This document shows, piece by piece, positions 52,157 to 63,591 of a DNA stretch of 64,000 bases. Under the pieces are notes generated by a model, which was not told the origin of the DNA, searched no databases, and saw only the letters and a list, made by a program, of their open reading frames with translations. The translations under genes and the position numbers were made by a program. Origin of the DNA: CAVRQM01 sp963723455 (lineage in GTDB: Bacteria > Pseudomonadota > Alphaproteobacteria > Acetobacterales > Acetobacteraceae); assembly GCA_963723455.1 (NCBI GenBank), contig CAVRQM010000003.1:248001-312000 (forward strand), written 5' to 3'. How positions within the stretch are numbered: position 1 is the first letter of the stretch; each line of letters starts with the position of its first letter.

Positions 52157-53094
52157 GTGCGCGCTATCGTTCTCGGCGCCGCCGCCGGCGGCGGTTTTCC
52201 GCAATGGAACAGCAACGCCCACGGCTGCCGGCGGGCCAGATCTGGCGATCCCGGCCGCGAAGCCGCGCAGCCAGGCGTCGTTGGCCGTCAGCGCCGATGG
52301 CGCGACATGGTTCCTTCTCAACGCCGCCCCCGACCTTCGCCAGCAGATCGAGTCGACGCCGGCGTTGTGGCCGGCCGCCGGCGCGATGCGATCCTCGCCG
52401 ATCGCCGGCGTGGTGCTGACCGGCGGCGACGTGGACGCGATCGCCGGCCTGCTGACCCTGCGCGAGCGGCAGGCGCTGTCGGTGTTCGCGACCGCCCCGG
52501 TGCTGGACGTGCTCGAATCCAACAGCGTGTTCGACGTGCTTGCCCGCGATCTGGTGGCGCGTCGCCGGCTGGCGCTTGACGAGGCGATCGATCTGCCTCG
52601 CCCGGACGGCACGTCCTCGGGCCTGCGCTGCACCGCATTCGCGGTACCCGGCAAGGTGCCGCTGTATCTGGAAGCCGACGACCAGCCGACCATCGAGGAA
52701 GGCGAGCGGACGGTGGGGCTGATGCTGTCGGACGGCCGGTTTCCCGGGGCGGGCGCGCGCATGTTCTTCATTCCCGGCTGCGCGGCCATGACCGCCGTCG
52801 CTGGCCGAACGGCTGCGCGGCGCGGCGCTGGTGCTGTTCGACGGCACGCTGTGGGATGACGGGGAGATGATCCGCGCCGGCTTGGGCGCCAAGAGCGGCC
52901 GGCGCATGGGCCATATGAGCGTGGCCGGGCCGGACGGCACGATGGCCGGGTTCGACGGGCTGAATGTCGAGCGCAAGGTGCTGATCCACATCAACAACTC
53001 CAACCCGGTGCTGCTGGAGGACTCGCCCGAGCGCGCGGCCGCCTCGGCGCGGGGCTGGGAAGTCGCCTGCGACGGCATGGAGTTCGCCCTGTGA
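52157..53094 (+). CDS. pqqB: PQQ biosynthesis protein PqqB (frame broken at least twice)
   Basis: About 305 residues from GTG 52157 after AGGAG. VLGAAAGGGFPQWNSN is the conserved opening of the metallo-beta-lactamase-fold PqqB. The sequence then continues in another frame from ~52240 (LAVSADGATWFLLNAAPDLRQ, GVVLTGGDVDAIAGLLTLRE) and again after ~52790 (LVLFDGTLWDDGEMIRAG, MGHMSVAG, RKVLIHINNSNPVLLED). PqqB probably hydroxylates the Tyr of the processed PqqA peptide. It overlaps pqqC by 4 bases. Confidence 0.9.
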
Positions 53095-53840
53095 ACGATG
53101 CGCCCCTTGATGCGGCCGCTACGCTGTCGCCCGATGCGCTGGCGGCCGCCCTGCACGCGGTCGGCGCCGAGCGCTACCACAACCTGCACCCGTTCCATCG
53201 CCGCCTGCATGGCGGCGAGCTGCACGCGCGCGCAGGTGCAGGCCTGGGCGCTCAACCGCTACTATTACCAGAGCCGCATCCCGGCCAAGGACGCGACCCT
53301 GCTGGCCCGCCTGCCCACCGCCGAGCTGCGCCGAGAGTGGCGCCGCCGCCTGGTCGATCACGACGGCGAGCGCCCGGCACCGGCGGCATCGCGCGCTGGC
53401 TGAAGCTGGCCGAGGGCGTCGGGCTTGACCGCGCCTACGTCGAGAGCACGCGACGGGCATCCTGCCGGGCACCCGGTTCGCGGTGGATGCCTATGTCGCG
53501 TTCGTGCGCGACCGCAGCGTGCTGGAGGCGGTGGCCTCGTCGCTGACCGAGATGTTCTCGCCGACCATCATCAGCGAGCGCGTGTCGGGGATGCTGCGCG
53601 CATTACGATTTCATCAGCCGCCGATACGCTCGCCTATTTCACGCCGCGGCTGACGCAGGCGCCGCGCGACGTCGATTTTGCGCTCGACTACGTCTGCGAC
53701 CGCATGCGCGCAGCCGCGCGGAGCAGGACGCGGTGATCGCCGCGCTGCGCTTCAAGTGCGACGTGCTGTGGTCGCAGCTCGACGCGCTGGACTATGCCTA
53801 TGTCGCGCCCGGCCAGATCCCGCCGGGAGCGTTCGTCGCC
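53091..53840 (+). CDS. pqqC: PQQ synthase PqqC (frame broken several times), in frame with pqqD
   Basis: About 250 residues. RYHNLHPFHRRLHGGEL, then in other frames QVQAWALNRYYYQSRIPAKD, REWRRRLVDHDGE, GIARWLKLAEGVGLDRA, FAVDAYVAFVRDRSVLEAVA, SSLTEMFSPTIISERV, DTLAYFTPRLTQAPRDVDFA and LRFKCDVLWSQLDALDYAY. These are successive PqqC helices with the substrate-binding His, Arg and Tyr residues. Breaks fall near 53225, 53375, 53455, 53605 and 53715. PqqC carries out the final eight-electron oxidation and ring closure to PQQ. The frame runs without a stop into pqqD. Confidence 0.88.
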
Positions 53841-54113
53841 GTGATCGCCGAGGACGCGGTGCCCGCCTTGTCGCGCGGGGTGAAGTTCCGCTTCGACGGC
53901 GTGCGCGACGCCTGGGTGGTGCTGGCGCCGGAACGGCTGTTCCAGCCGGACGCGACCGCGGTCGAGGTCTTGAGGCTGGTCGACGGGCGGCGCAGCTTTG
54001 GCGCCATCATCGACGATCTGTGCGGCCGCTTCGATGCGCCGCGCACGGTCGTCGCCGATGACGTGTCGGGCCTGCTGGAAGATCTGCGCGCGCGGGGAGT
54101 GGTGGCGGTATGA
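53841..54113 (+). CDS. pqqD: PQQ biosynthesis peptide chaperone PqqD (apparent in-frame fusion to PqqC)
   Basis: 90 residues if started at GTG 53841. PALSRGVKFRFDGVRDAWVV, LAPERLFQPDATAVEVLRLV and GAIIDDLCGRFDAPRTVVADDV make up the winged-helix PqqD. It binds PqqA and presents it to PqqE. There is no stop between PqqC and this segment, which may be a PqqC/D fusion of the type found in Methylobacterium. However, GTGA at 53841-53844 would give a normal overlap if one base were missing upstream. The end overlaps pqqE (ATGA). Confidence 0.88.
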   Translation: MIAEDAVPALSRGVKFRFDGVRDAWVVLAPERLFQPDATAVEVLRLVDGRRSFGAIIDDLCGRFDAPRTVVADDVSGLLEDLRARGVVAV

Positions 54114-55271
54114 GCGACCTGGCCGAGATCCTGCCGGCAGCGGCGGTGGCGTTGCCCGACGCGCCGATGGGCATGCTGCTGGAGCTGACGCATCGCTGCC
54201 CGCTGCAATGCCCGTACTGCTCCAACCCGCTGGAGCTTGAGCGGCGCGGCGCAGGAGCTGGACACCGCGACCTGGCTGCGCGTGCTGGACGAGGCGGCCG
54301 AGCTGGGCGTGCTGCAGGTGCATTTTTCCGGCGGCGAGCCGACCGCGCGGCGCGACCTGCCGGCGCTGGTGCGGCGCGCCGCCGAGCGCCAGCTTTATTC
54401 GAACCTGATCACCTCAGGCGTGCTGCTCGACGCCGGGTCGCTGGCGCGGCTCGCGGAGGCCGGGCTGGACCATGTGCAGCTGAGCTTCCAGGACGTGCAG
54501 GCAGGCAACGCGAACCGCATCGGCGGCTATGCGGGTGGGCACGAGAAGAAGCTGGCCGTGGCCGCCCTGGTCCGCGCCGCCGGCCTGCCGCTGACCGTCA
54601 ACTTCGTGGTGCACCGGCAGAACCTGGACCGCCTGGGCGAAATGATCGCGCTCGCCGAGGACCTCGGCGCCGGGCGCATCGAGGTCGCGCATGTGCAGTA
54701 CGACGGCTGGAGCCTGGTGAACCGCGCCGCCCTGATGCCGTCGCGCGCCCAGCTGGATGCGGCCACCGCGATGGTGCAGGCGGCGCGAGCGCGGCTGCGC
54801 GGCAGGATGGTGATCGATTACGTGGTGCCGGACTACTACGCCAGCGAGCCGAAGGGCTGCATGGGCGGCTGGGGACGGCGGTTCCTGAATGTCTCGCCGG
54901 CGGGGCGGGTGCTGCCCTGCCACGCGGCCGAGACGCTGCCCGGCTTCGACTGGCCGAACGTCCGGGAACGGTCGCTGCGCGACATCTGGGAGTCGTCGGA
55001 GGCGTTCAACCGCTACCGCGGGACTGCCTGGATGCCCGAGCCGTGCCGCTCCTGCGAGCGCCGGGAGATCGACTGGGGCGGCTGCCGCTGCCAGGCGTTC
55101 GCGCTGACCGGCGATGCCGGGCGCACCGACCCGGCCTGCGCCCTGTCGCCCGACCACGCGCTGATGGCCGAGGCGGCGGGGGCGGCGACAGGTGCGCCCC
55201 CGCCGGAGTTCGTCTATCGGCGGATCGGCGGTTCCGTGCAGCAGGCGGCGGATCAGGAGCGGTCGGAGTAG
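54110..55271 (+). CDS. pqqE: PqqA peptide cyclase PqqE, radical SAM/SPASM (one frame break)
   Basis: About 386 residues. The radical-SAM cluster ligands are in LTHRCPLQCPYCSNPLEL. A shift near 54240 continues AQELDTATWLRVLDEAAELG, then VHFSGGEPTARRDL. SPASM-domain Cys are in SEPKGCMGGWGRRFLNVSPA, RVLPCHAAETLPGF and EPCRSCERREIDWGGCRCQA. It forms the Glu-Tyr carbon-carbon bond in PqqA, the first step of PQQ synthesis. Last gene of the operon. Confidence 0.92.
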
Positions 55272-55334
55272 CGCGCGCTCGACGCGAAATCGGAACCGTC
55301 GCTAGTATCGGCGGCAGCCGCGCAGGAGAGCCGC

Positions 55335-57261
55335 ATGTCAGCTCCGGGCCTGGACGTCATCACCATCGGCCGCTCCTCGGTCGATCTCTATGGCCAGCAG
55401 GTCGGCGGCCGGCTCGAGGACATGGCGACCTTCGTCAAGGCGGTCGGCGGCTGCCCGACCAACATCGCCATCGGCACCGCGCGGCTCGGGCTGAAATCGG
55501 CCGTCATCACCCGGGTCGGCGACGAGCACATGGGCCGCTTCATCCGCGAGCAGCTGGCGCGCGAGGGCGTGGCGATCGAGGGCGTGCATACCGATCCCGG
55601 CGCGACTGACCGCGCTGGTGCTGCTCGGCATGCGCGACGACAAGACCTTTCCGCTGATCTTCTATCGCGACAATTGCGCCGATGCGGCGCTCGACGAGAG
55701 CGACATCGACGCGGCGTTCGTCGCCTCGGCCGCCGCCGTGCTGGTCACCGGCACGCATTTCGCCCGCCCGGCCAGCGCCGCCGCGCAGCACCGGGCCATG
55801 CGCCATCGCCCGCGCGCACGGCCGCCGCGTCGTGTTCGACATCGACTATCGCCCGAACCTCTGGGGCCTGGCCGGACACGGCGCCGGCGAGGAGCGCTAT
55901 ATCCGATCGGAGGGCGTGACCGCGCTGCTGGCCCCGGTCCTGCCGCTATGCGACCTGATCGTCGGCACCGAGGAGGAGCTGATGATCGCCGGCGGGTCCG
56001 AGGACACGCTGGCCGCCATCCGCGCCGTCCGCGCCGTAACGGCGGCGACCATCGTCTGCAAGCGCGGGCCGATGGGCTGCGTGGTGTTCCCCGGCGACAT
56101 TCCCGATCGACTCGACGACGGCGTCAGCGGCCCCGGCTTTCCGGTCGAGGTGTACAACGTGCTCGGGGCCGGCGACGCCTTCATGTCCGGCTTCCTGCGC
56201 GGCTGGCTGCGCGACGAGCCGCTCGAGACCTGCTGCGCCTACGCCAACGCCTGCGGCGCGTTCGCGGTGTCGCGCCTGCTGTGCTCGCCGGAATACCCGA
56301 CCTGGGCGGAGTTGCGGCACTTCCTGCAGCACGGCAGCCGGCATCGGGCGCTGCGCCACGATGCGACGCTGAACCACCTGCATTGGGCGACGACGCGCCG
56401 CCGCGGCGCCGGCGCGGCGTGCATGGCGCTGCGCCATCGACCATCGCAGCCAGATCGAGAAGATGGCCGACGCCGCCGGGGCGGACCGCGCGCGCATCGC
56501 CGCCTTCAAGCAGCTGGCGGTGCGCGGCCGCGGTGCGGGTGGCGGACGGGCGCGCCGGGTTTCGGCATGCTGCTCGACGGCAAATATGGCCGCGAGGCGC
56601 TGTTCCGCGCCGCGGACCACGATCTCTGGATCGCCCGGCCGGTCGAGCTGCCCGGCTCGCGCCCGCTGGATTTCGAGGCGATGGCATCGCTGGGCGCGCA
56701 GCTGGTCGGAATGGCCGGTCGCGCATGTGGTCAAGTGCCTGTGCTTCTATCACCCCGACGATTCGCCCGAGCTGCGCGCGCGAGCAGGAGCGTGAGCTGC
56801 TGCGCCTGGACGATGCCTGCGCGCACGCTCGGGCGCGAATTGCTGCTCGAAATCATCGCCGGCAAGCACGGGCCGGCTCGGACGATCACACCGTGGCGCG
56901 GATCCTGGACCGCTTCTATGCGCTGGGCGTCAAGCCCGACTGGTGGAAGCTGGAGCCGCAGGCCAGAGCCGCCGCCTGGGCGCAGATTGGCGCCGCGATC
57001 GAGCAGCACGATCCGTACTGCCGCGGGGTGGTGATGCTGGGCCTGGAGGCGCCGATCGAGCTGCTGGCGCAAGCGTTTCGCGTGGCCGCCCCGGCGCGCT
57101 GGGTGCGAGGCTTCGCGGTCGGGCGCACCATCTTCGTCGAGCCGGCGCAGGCATGGCTGGCCGGCAGCATCGACGACGACGCGGCGGTGGCTATGATGGC
57201 GCGCAATTTCGCCGCCCTGGTGGATGCCTGGGACGAGGCGCGGCGGGCCGACGCGGCCTGA
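55335..57261 (+). CDS. iolC: 5-dehydro-2-deoxygluconokinase IolC with C-terminal DUF2090 aldolase-like domain (frame broken several times)
   Basis: About 640 residues when joined. Start ATG 55335 after AGGAG. Kinase domain: DVITIGRSSVDLYGQQVGG, AVGGCPTNIAIGTARLGLKS, LIFYRDNCADAALDESDID, VFDIDYRPNLWG, and the PfkB end VYNVLGAGDAFMSGFLRGWL with the catalytic Asp. The second half (GFGMLLDGKYGREALFRAAD, HVVKCLCFYHPDDSPELR, VKPDWWKLEPQ, GRTIFVEPAQAWL) is DUF2090, related to class I aldolases. Breaks lie near 55610, 55795, 56405, 56530, 56725, 56785 and 56830. Phosphorylates 2-deoxy-5-keto-gluconate and may cleave the product. Confidence 0.88.
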
Positions 57262-57284
57262 ACGGCAACGGGGAGGGATGCGAC

Positions 57285-59133
57285 ATGGCGCAGATCCGGC
57301 TGACCGCCGCGCAGGCGCTGGTGCGCGCGATGGCCGCGCAGATGACCGAAATCGCCGGCGAGACGCGGCCGGTGTTCGGCGGCGTCTGGGCGATCTTCGG
57401 CCACGGCAACGTCGCCGGGCTGGGCGAGGCGCTGCACGCCGAGCGCGCCCGCCTGCCGACCTTCCGGGGCCACAACGAACAGGGCATGGCGCTGGCGGCG
57501 GTCGCCTACGCCAAGGCGTCGCGGCGGCGGCGGATGATGGCGGCGACCAGCTCGATCGGTCCGGGCGCGCTGAACATGGTGACGGCGGCGGGTGTCGCGC
57601 ATGTCAACCGACTGCCGCTGCTGCTGCTGCCGGGCGACGTGTTCGCCGGGCGCCGTCCCGACCCGGTGCTGCAGCAGGTCGAGGACTTTTCGCGACGGCA
57701 CGGTGTGGGCCAATGACTGCTTTCGGCCGGTGTCGCGCTATTTCGACCGTCTGACGCGGCCCGAGCAGGTGATTCCGGCGTTCGAGCGCGCGATGGCGGT
57801 GCTGACCGATCCCGCCGATTGCGGCCCGGTGACGCTGGCGTTCTGCCAGGACGTGCAGGCGCAGGCCTACGATTTCCCGACGGCCATGTTCCAGGAACGG
57901 CTGTGGCGGCCGCGCCGGCTGCGGCCGGATACGCACGAACTGGCCGACGCGGCGCGGCTGCTGCGGGAGGCGGAGCGGCCCCTGGTGATCGCCGGCGGCG
58001 GCGTGCTGTACAGCGAGGCGGAGGCGGCGCTGGCGGCGTTCTGCACCGCGCATGGGCTGCCTCTGGCCGAGACGATGGGCGGCAAGTCGTCGTTGCCGGC
58101 CTCGCACGACCGCAATCTCGGCGCGCTCGGCGTCACCGGCACGGCGGCGGCCAATGCGCTGGCCGCCGAGGCGGACGTGATCCTGGCGGTGGGCACGCGG
58201 CTGCAGGATTTCACCACCGGCTCCTGGGCGCTGTTCCGATCCGCCGGGCGACGCATCGATCGGGTTGAACGTGCAGCCCTTCGACGCGGAAAGCATCGCA
58301 GCCAGCCGCTGGTGGCCGACGCGGCCGAGGGCCTGGCTGCGCTGTCCGAGGCGCTGTCCGGCTGGCGCGCGCCGGCCGGATGGACCGCGCGCGCGACCGA
58401 GGAGAAGCGGCGCTGGACGGCGACCGCGTCGCGCTACACCGATGCCGGCAACGCCTCGCCGCCGAGCGACGCGCAGGTGATCGGCGCGGTGCAGCGGCGG
58501 TCGCGCGTCGAGGATGTTATCCTGTGCGCCGCCGGCGGCCTGCCGGGCGAGCTGCACAAGCTGTGGCAGGCAGAGACGCCGGGCGGCTTCCACGCGGAAT
58601 ACGGGTTTTCCTGCATGGGCTACGAGATCGCCGGCGGGCTGGGCGCCGCGATGGCGCTGCCGGATCGGCGTGTCGTCGTGCTGCTCGGCGACGGATCGTA
58701 TCTGATGCTGAACTCGGAAATGGCCAGCGCCGCCATGCTGGGCGTCGCGCTGACCGTGGTGGTGCTGGACAATCGCGGCTTCGGCTGCATCAACCGGCTG
58801 CAGCACGCCACCGGCGGCGCGGGTTTCAACAACCTGCTGGCCGATGCGCGGCACGAGACGTTGCCTGAGGTCGATTTCGCCGCGCACGCGCGCAGTCTCG
58901 GCGCGCAGGCGTGCAAGGTCGGTGGCATCGCCGAGCTTGAGACGGCGCTCGATCGCGCGCGCCTGGCCGGCGGGGTGCAGGTCATCGTGATCGACACCGA
59001 TCCGCTGGCTAGCACCGATGCGGGCGGCCACTGGTGGGATGTCGCGGTGCCCGAGGTGTCCGTCCGCACGCAGGTCGAGGCGGCGCATGCGCGCTACGTC
59101 GAGGCGACGGCGCTGCAGCATGTGGGGGATTGA
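57285..59133 (+). CDS. iolD: 3D-(3,5/4)-trihydroxycyclohexane-1,2-dione hydrolase IolD (frame breaks)
   Basis: About 615 residues from ATG 57285 with GGGAGGG upstream. ThDP-enzyme layout: PYR domain with GVWAIFGHGNVAGLGEAL and FRGHNEQGMALAAVAYAK (Glu), a central domain (RPLVIAGGGVLYSEAEAAL, GVTGTAAANALAAEADVIL) and the PP domain with VVVLLGDGSYLMLNSEMASA and DNRGFGCINRLQ. Breaks are near 57690 and a compensating pair near 58250-58290. Opens the inositol-derived ring. Follows iolC by 23 bases. Confidence 0.92.
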
Positions 59134-59948
59134 GTGGGCGAGTTGCTGATCCATCCGAGAAAGCCCGATCCGGACGGGCGCATCCAGCATGTGACGCCGG
59201 ACTCCGCCGGCTGGTCGCATGTCGGGTTCGACGTGCACCGCCTGACGCCGGGGCAGGCCGCATCGGGCCGCGGTGCCGGGCGCGAAATCTGCCTCGTGCT
59301 GATCGCCGGCCGCGCCCGGGTGCGGGTGGACGGCGACGATCTCGGCGTGCTGGGCGGGCGCGAGGATCCGTTCGACGGCGACCCATGGTCGGTCTATGTG
59401 CCTGCCGGACTGGTCTGGCACGTCGAGGCGGAGGGCAGCTGCGAGCTGGCCGTCTGCTCGGCGCCCGGCGCAGCCGGGCCGCGCGGCGCGGGTGATCGCG
59501 CCGGATGCGGTGGCGCAGGAGACGCGCGGCGCCGGCACCAACACCCGCCACGTCCGCAACATCCTGCCGGACACCGCGGACATTGCCGAGAACCTGCTGG
59601 TGGTCGAGGTCATCACGCCGGGCGGCCACTGGTCGAGCTATCCGCCGCACAAGCACGACACCGACGATCCGCCGCACGAGACCTATCTGGAGGAGACGTA
59701 CTATCATCGCCTCGCGCGCAGCGCGGGATTTGCATTGCAGCGGGTCTATACCGACGACGGCTCGCTGGATCAGACGATGGCGGTGCGCGACCGCGACGTG
59801 GTGCTGGTGCCGAGCGGCTATCACCCCGTCGGCGCGCCGCACGGCTTCGACCTGTATTATCTCAACGTGATGGCCGGGCCGGTGAAGCAATGGCGATTCA
59901 CCATGTCGCCCGAGCATGACTTTCTGCCTGGTGAATCGGATTCGCTCC
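59134..59948 (+). CDS. iolB: 5-deoxy-glucuronate isomerase IolB (one frame break, end uncertain)
   Basis: GTG 59134 directly follows the iolD stop. Bicupin protein: LLIHPRKPDPDGRIQHVTPD and ICLVLIAGRARVRVDGDDLG in the first half; after a shift near 59490, TRHVRNILPDTADIAENLLV, SSYPPHKHDTDDPPHETYLE and DVVLVPSGYHPVGAPHGFDL with the metal-binding His residues. The ending around MSPEHDFLPG has no stop in frame and runs into iolA; the exact end is uncertain, probably between 59919 and 59950. Converts 5-deoxy-glucuronate to 2-deoxy-5-keto-gluconate. Confidence 0.85.
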
Positions 59949-61444
<1,496 letters not shown>

Positions 61445-61467
61445 ATGCCGGGGAGTGGTCGGCCCCT

Positions 61468-61540
61468 CCCTCACCCAACCCTCTCCCGCTGGGAGAGGGC
61501 TTCTCCACCCTCTCCCAGCGGGAGAGGGTTGGGGTGAGGG
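61468..61540. repeat. REP-like palindromic repeat, copy 2; possible bidirectional terminator
   Basis: Outer arms ccctcaccc (61468-61476) and ggggtgaggg (61531-61540) enclose two hairpins, ccctctccc/gggagaggg on the left and the same again on the right. It fills the gap between the convergent iolA and lysR-type genes and touches the latter's stop. It is clearly related to the copy at 18011-18088 and could end transcription from both sides. Confidence 0.85.
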
Positions 61541-62428
61541 CTAGCGACCCTGCAGCCGCGAGAGCAGGAAATCGCGGAACACCGCGACGCGCTTGGAAGT
61601 GCGCAGCTCGTCCGGATAGACGAAGAACACGTCCACCTTCGGCGCGGCCAGCTCCGGCAGGATGCGGACCAGTCCGCTCGCCTCCGCCTCCTCGGCCATG
61701 TATTCGGGCAGGGCGGCGATGCCCAGGCCCGACTGCACCGCCATCGTCATCGCCGCCAGGCTGTTGACCTCCAGCAGCGGCCGGCGCGGCTGGCCGGGCC
61801 GGCGGCCGAGATCGGCCAGCCAGTTCACGTCCGACACCGGCGGGTGATAGTCGCCGAACAGGATCAGCCGGTGGCTGTCCAGGTCGTCGGCCGTGCGCGG
61901 CGTGCCGTGCTGGCGCAGATAGGCCGGCGAGGCGCAGACGTGCCAAGCAATCGTCATCAGATGCCGCTGCACCAGGTCGGGCTGTTTCGGCGCGTGCATG
62001 CGGATGGCGACGTCCGCCTCCCGCATCGCCAGGTCGAGGTCGGTGTCGTCCAGCAGCAGCGTCATCGTCACATCGGGATACAGGTCGAGGAAATCGTGCA
62101 CCCGCGGCGCCAGCCAGGTCGCGCCGAAGCCGACCGTGGTGGTGACCTTCAGCCGCCCGGCCGGCTTGTCGCGGCTTTCGGTCAGCAGCGCCTCGGTCAT
62201 CGCCAGTTTGGCGAACACCTCGCGCACGGTGCGGTTGAGGCTTTCGCCCTGCTCGGTCAGGATCAGCCCGCGCGCGTGGCGATGAAACAGCGGCACCTGC
62301 AGCGCCTCCTCCAGCGCCGAGATTTGCCGTGACACCGCCGACTGGCTGAGGTTCAGCGTGTCGCCGGCATGGGTGAAGCTGCCCGCCTCCGCGACCGCGT
62401 GGAACACGCGCAGCTTGTCCCAGTCCAT
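61541..62428 (-). CDS. LysR-family transcriptional regulator
   Basis: 295 residues from ATG 62428 (MDWDKLRVFHAVAEAGSFTH); a longer frame to 62476 adds an unlikely leader. Helix-turn-helix: NLSQSAVSRQISALEEALQV followed by LFHRHARGLILTEQGE. The effector domain follows (KVTTTVGFGATWLAPRVHDF, ADVAIRMHAP, GLGIAALPEYMAEEAE). Same strand as and 45 bases after trxB. Target unknown; it is convergent to the iol genes and not clearly linked to them. Intact. Confidence 0.9.
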   Translation of the reverse strand: MDWDKLRVFHAVAEAGSFTHAGDTLNLSQSAVSRQISALEEALQVPLFHRHARGLILTEQGESLNRTVREVFAKLAMTEALLTESRDKPAGRLKVTTTVGFGATWLAPRVHDFLDLYPDVTMTLLLDDTDLDLAMREADVAIRMHAPKQPDLVQRHLMTIAWHVCASPAYLRQHGTPRTADDLDSHRLILFGDYHPPVSDVNWLADLGRRPGQPRRPLLEVNSLAAMTMAVQSGLGIAALPEYMAEEAEASGLVRILPELAAPKVDVFFVYPDELRTSKRVAVFRDFLLSRLQGR

Positions 62429-62472
62429 GCTTCCGCCACCCCTGACCGGCTCCGGCCGGACGCTGCGCCCGC

Positions 62473-63462
62473 TCATTCGGCAGCCATCGCCGACTCGGGC
62501 TGAACCGGCAGCGTATCATGCTCGGCCAGCCATTTGTCGGCCTCAAGCGCGGCCATGCAGCCGGTCGCCGCGGCGGTGACAGCCTGGCGCCACACCTTGT
62601 CCTGCACGTCGCCTGCGGCGAATACGCCGGGGACCGAGGTGCGTGTGGTGCCCGGCACGGTCAGCACGTAGCCTTCGGCATCCAGCGCCACCTGGCCCTG
62701 AAAGGCGGCGGTGGTGGGCGTGTGGCCGATGGCGATGAACACGCCGTGCGCCGGCACGTGACTATGCGCGCCGCTGCCGACGTGGCGGACACGGACGCCA
62801 TCGACCGCCGCGGGCGACCCGGCGGTGGTGATCTCCTCCACCACGCTGTCCCAGACCAGGCGCAGTTCGGCTGCGCGAACAGCCGCTGCTGCAGGATCTT
62901 CTCCGCCCGCAGGCTGCTGCGACGGTGGATCAGCGTGACGCTGGAGGCCAGCTGCGCGAGGTACAGCGCCTCCTCGACGGCGGTGTTGCCGCCGCCGACC
63001 ACGGCTACGTCGCGACCCCGAAAGAAGAACCCGTCGCAGGTCGCGCAGGCGGAGACGCCGAAGCCCTGCAGCGCCTGCTCGCTCGGCAGGCCGAGCCAAC
63101 GCGCCTGCGCGCCGGTGGCGATCACCACGCTGTCGGCGAAGTACACATCGCCCGAGTCGCCCACGCAGCGGAACGGGCGCGCGGAGAAATCCGACCGCAC
63201 GATCAGGTCGTTGACGATCGTGGTCCCGACATGCTGGGCCTGCAGCGCCATCTGCTCCATCAGCCACGGCCCCTGGATCGCCTGCGGCGAACCCCGGATA
63301 GTTCTCGACCTCGGTAGTGATGGTCAGCTGCCCTCCCGGCTGCAGCCCGGCCACCAGCATCGGCCGCAGATTGGCCCGCGCCGCATAGATCGCAGCGGTA
63401 TAGCCGGCGGGGCCGGCGCCGATGATCAGCAGACGCGTGCGGTGGGTGGCGGGCATTGGCAT
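62473..63462 (-). CDS. trxB: Thioredoxin reductase (two or more frame breaks)
   Basis: About 330 residues from MPMPATHRTRL. FAD fold RLLIIGAGPAGYTAAIYAAR and GLQPGGQLTITTEVENYPGF; after a shift near 63285 MEQMALQAQHVGT and VVIATGAQARWLGLPSEQAL, with the redox-active Cys pair in VSACATCDGFFFRGRDVAVV and the NADPH site VVGGGNTAVEEALYLA; after a shift near 62880 WDSVVEEITT, HGVFIAIGHTPTTAAFQGQV and VFAAGDVQDKVWRQAVTAAA. Reduces thioredoxin with NADPH. Core gene, so the breaks are probably errors. Confidence 0.9.
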   Translation of the reverse strand: MPMPATHRTRLLIIGAGPAGYTAAIYAARANLRPMLVAGLQPGGQLTITTEVENYPGFAAGDPGAVADGADGAAGPACRDHDRQRPDRAVGFLRAPVPLRGRLGRCVLRRQRGDRHRRAGALARPAERAGAAGLRRLRLRDLRRVLLSGSRRSRGRRRQHRRRGGAVPRAAGLQRHADPPSQQPAGGEDPAAAAVRAAELRLVWDSVVEEITTAGSPAAVDGVRVRHVGSGAHSHVPAHGVFIAIGHTPTTAAFQGQVALDAEGYVLTVPGTTRTSVPGVFAAGDVQDKVWRQAVTAAATGCMAALEADKWLAEHDTLPVQPESAMAAE

Positions 63463-63591
63463 GGAGGGCGGTTCCGGAATGGCAGACCGTCCATATCGGC
63501 AGGTCTTGGCGCGGGCGCAACCGCCCCGGCGGCGGTCTAGGGCAATCGCCTGAACGGCTCGGGGATTCCTGCGCGGGCTGAAGTCTGGTTC

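Noticed and set aside
57604..59616. 670-residue minus-strand open frame opposite iolD and iolB
   Set aside because: Shadow of recognisable ThDP and cupin genes.
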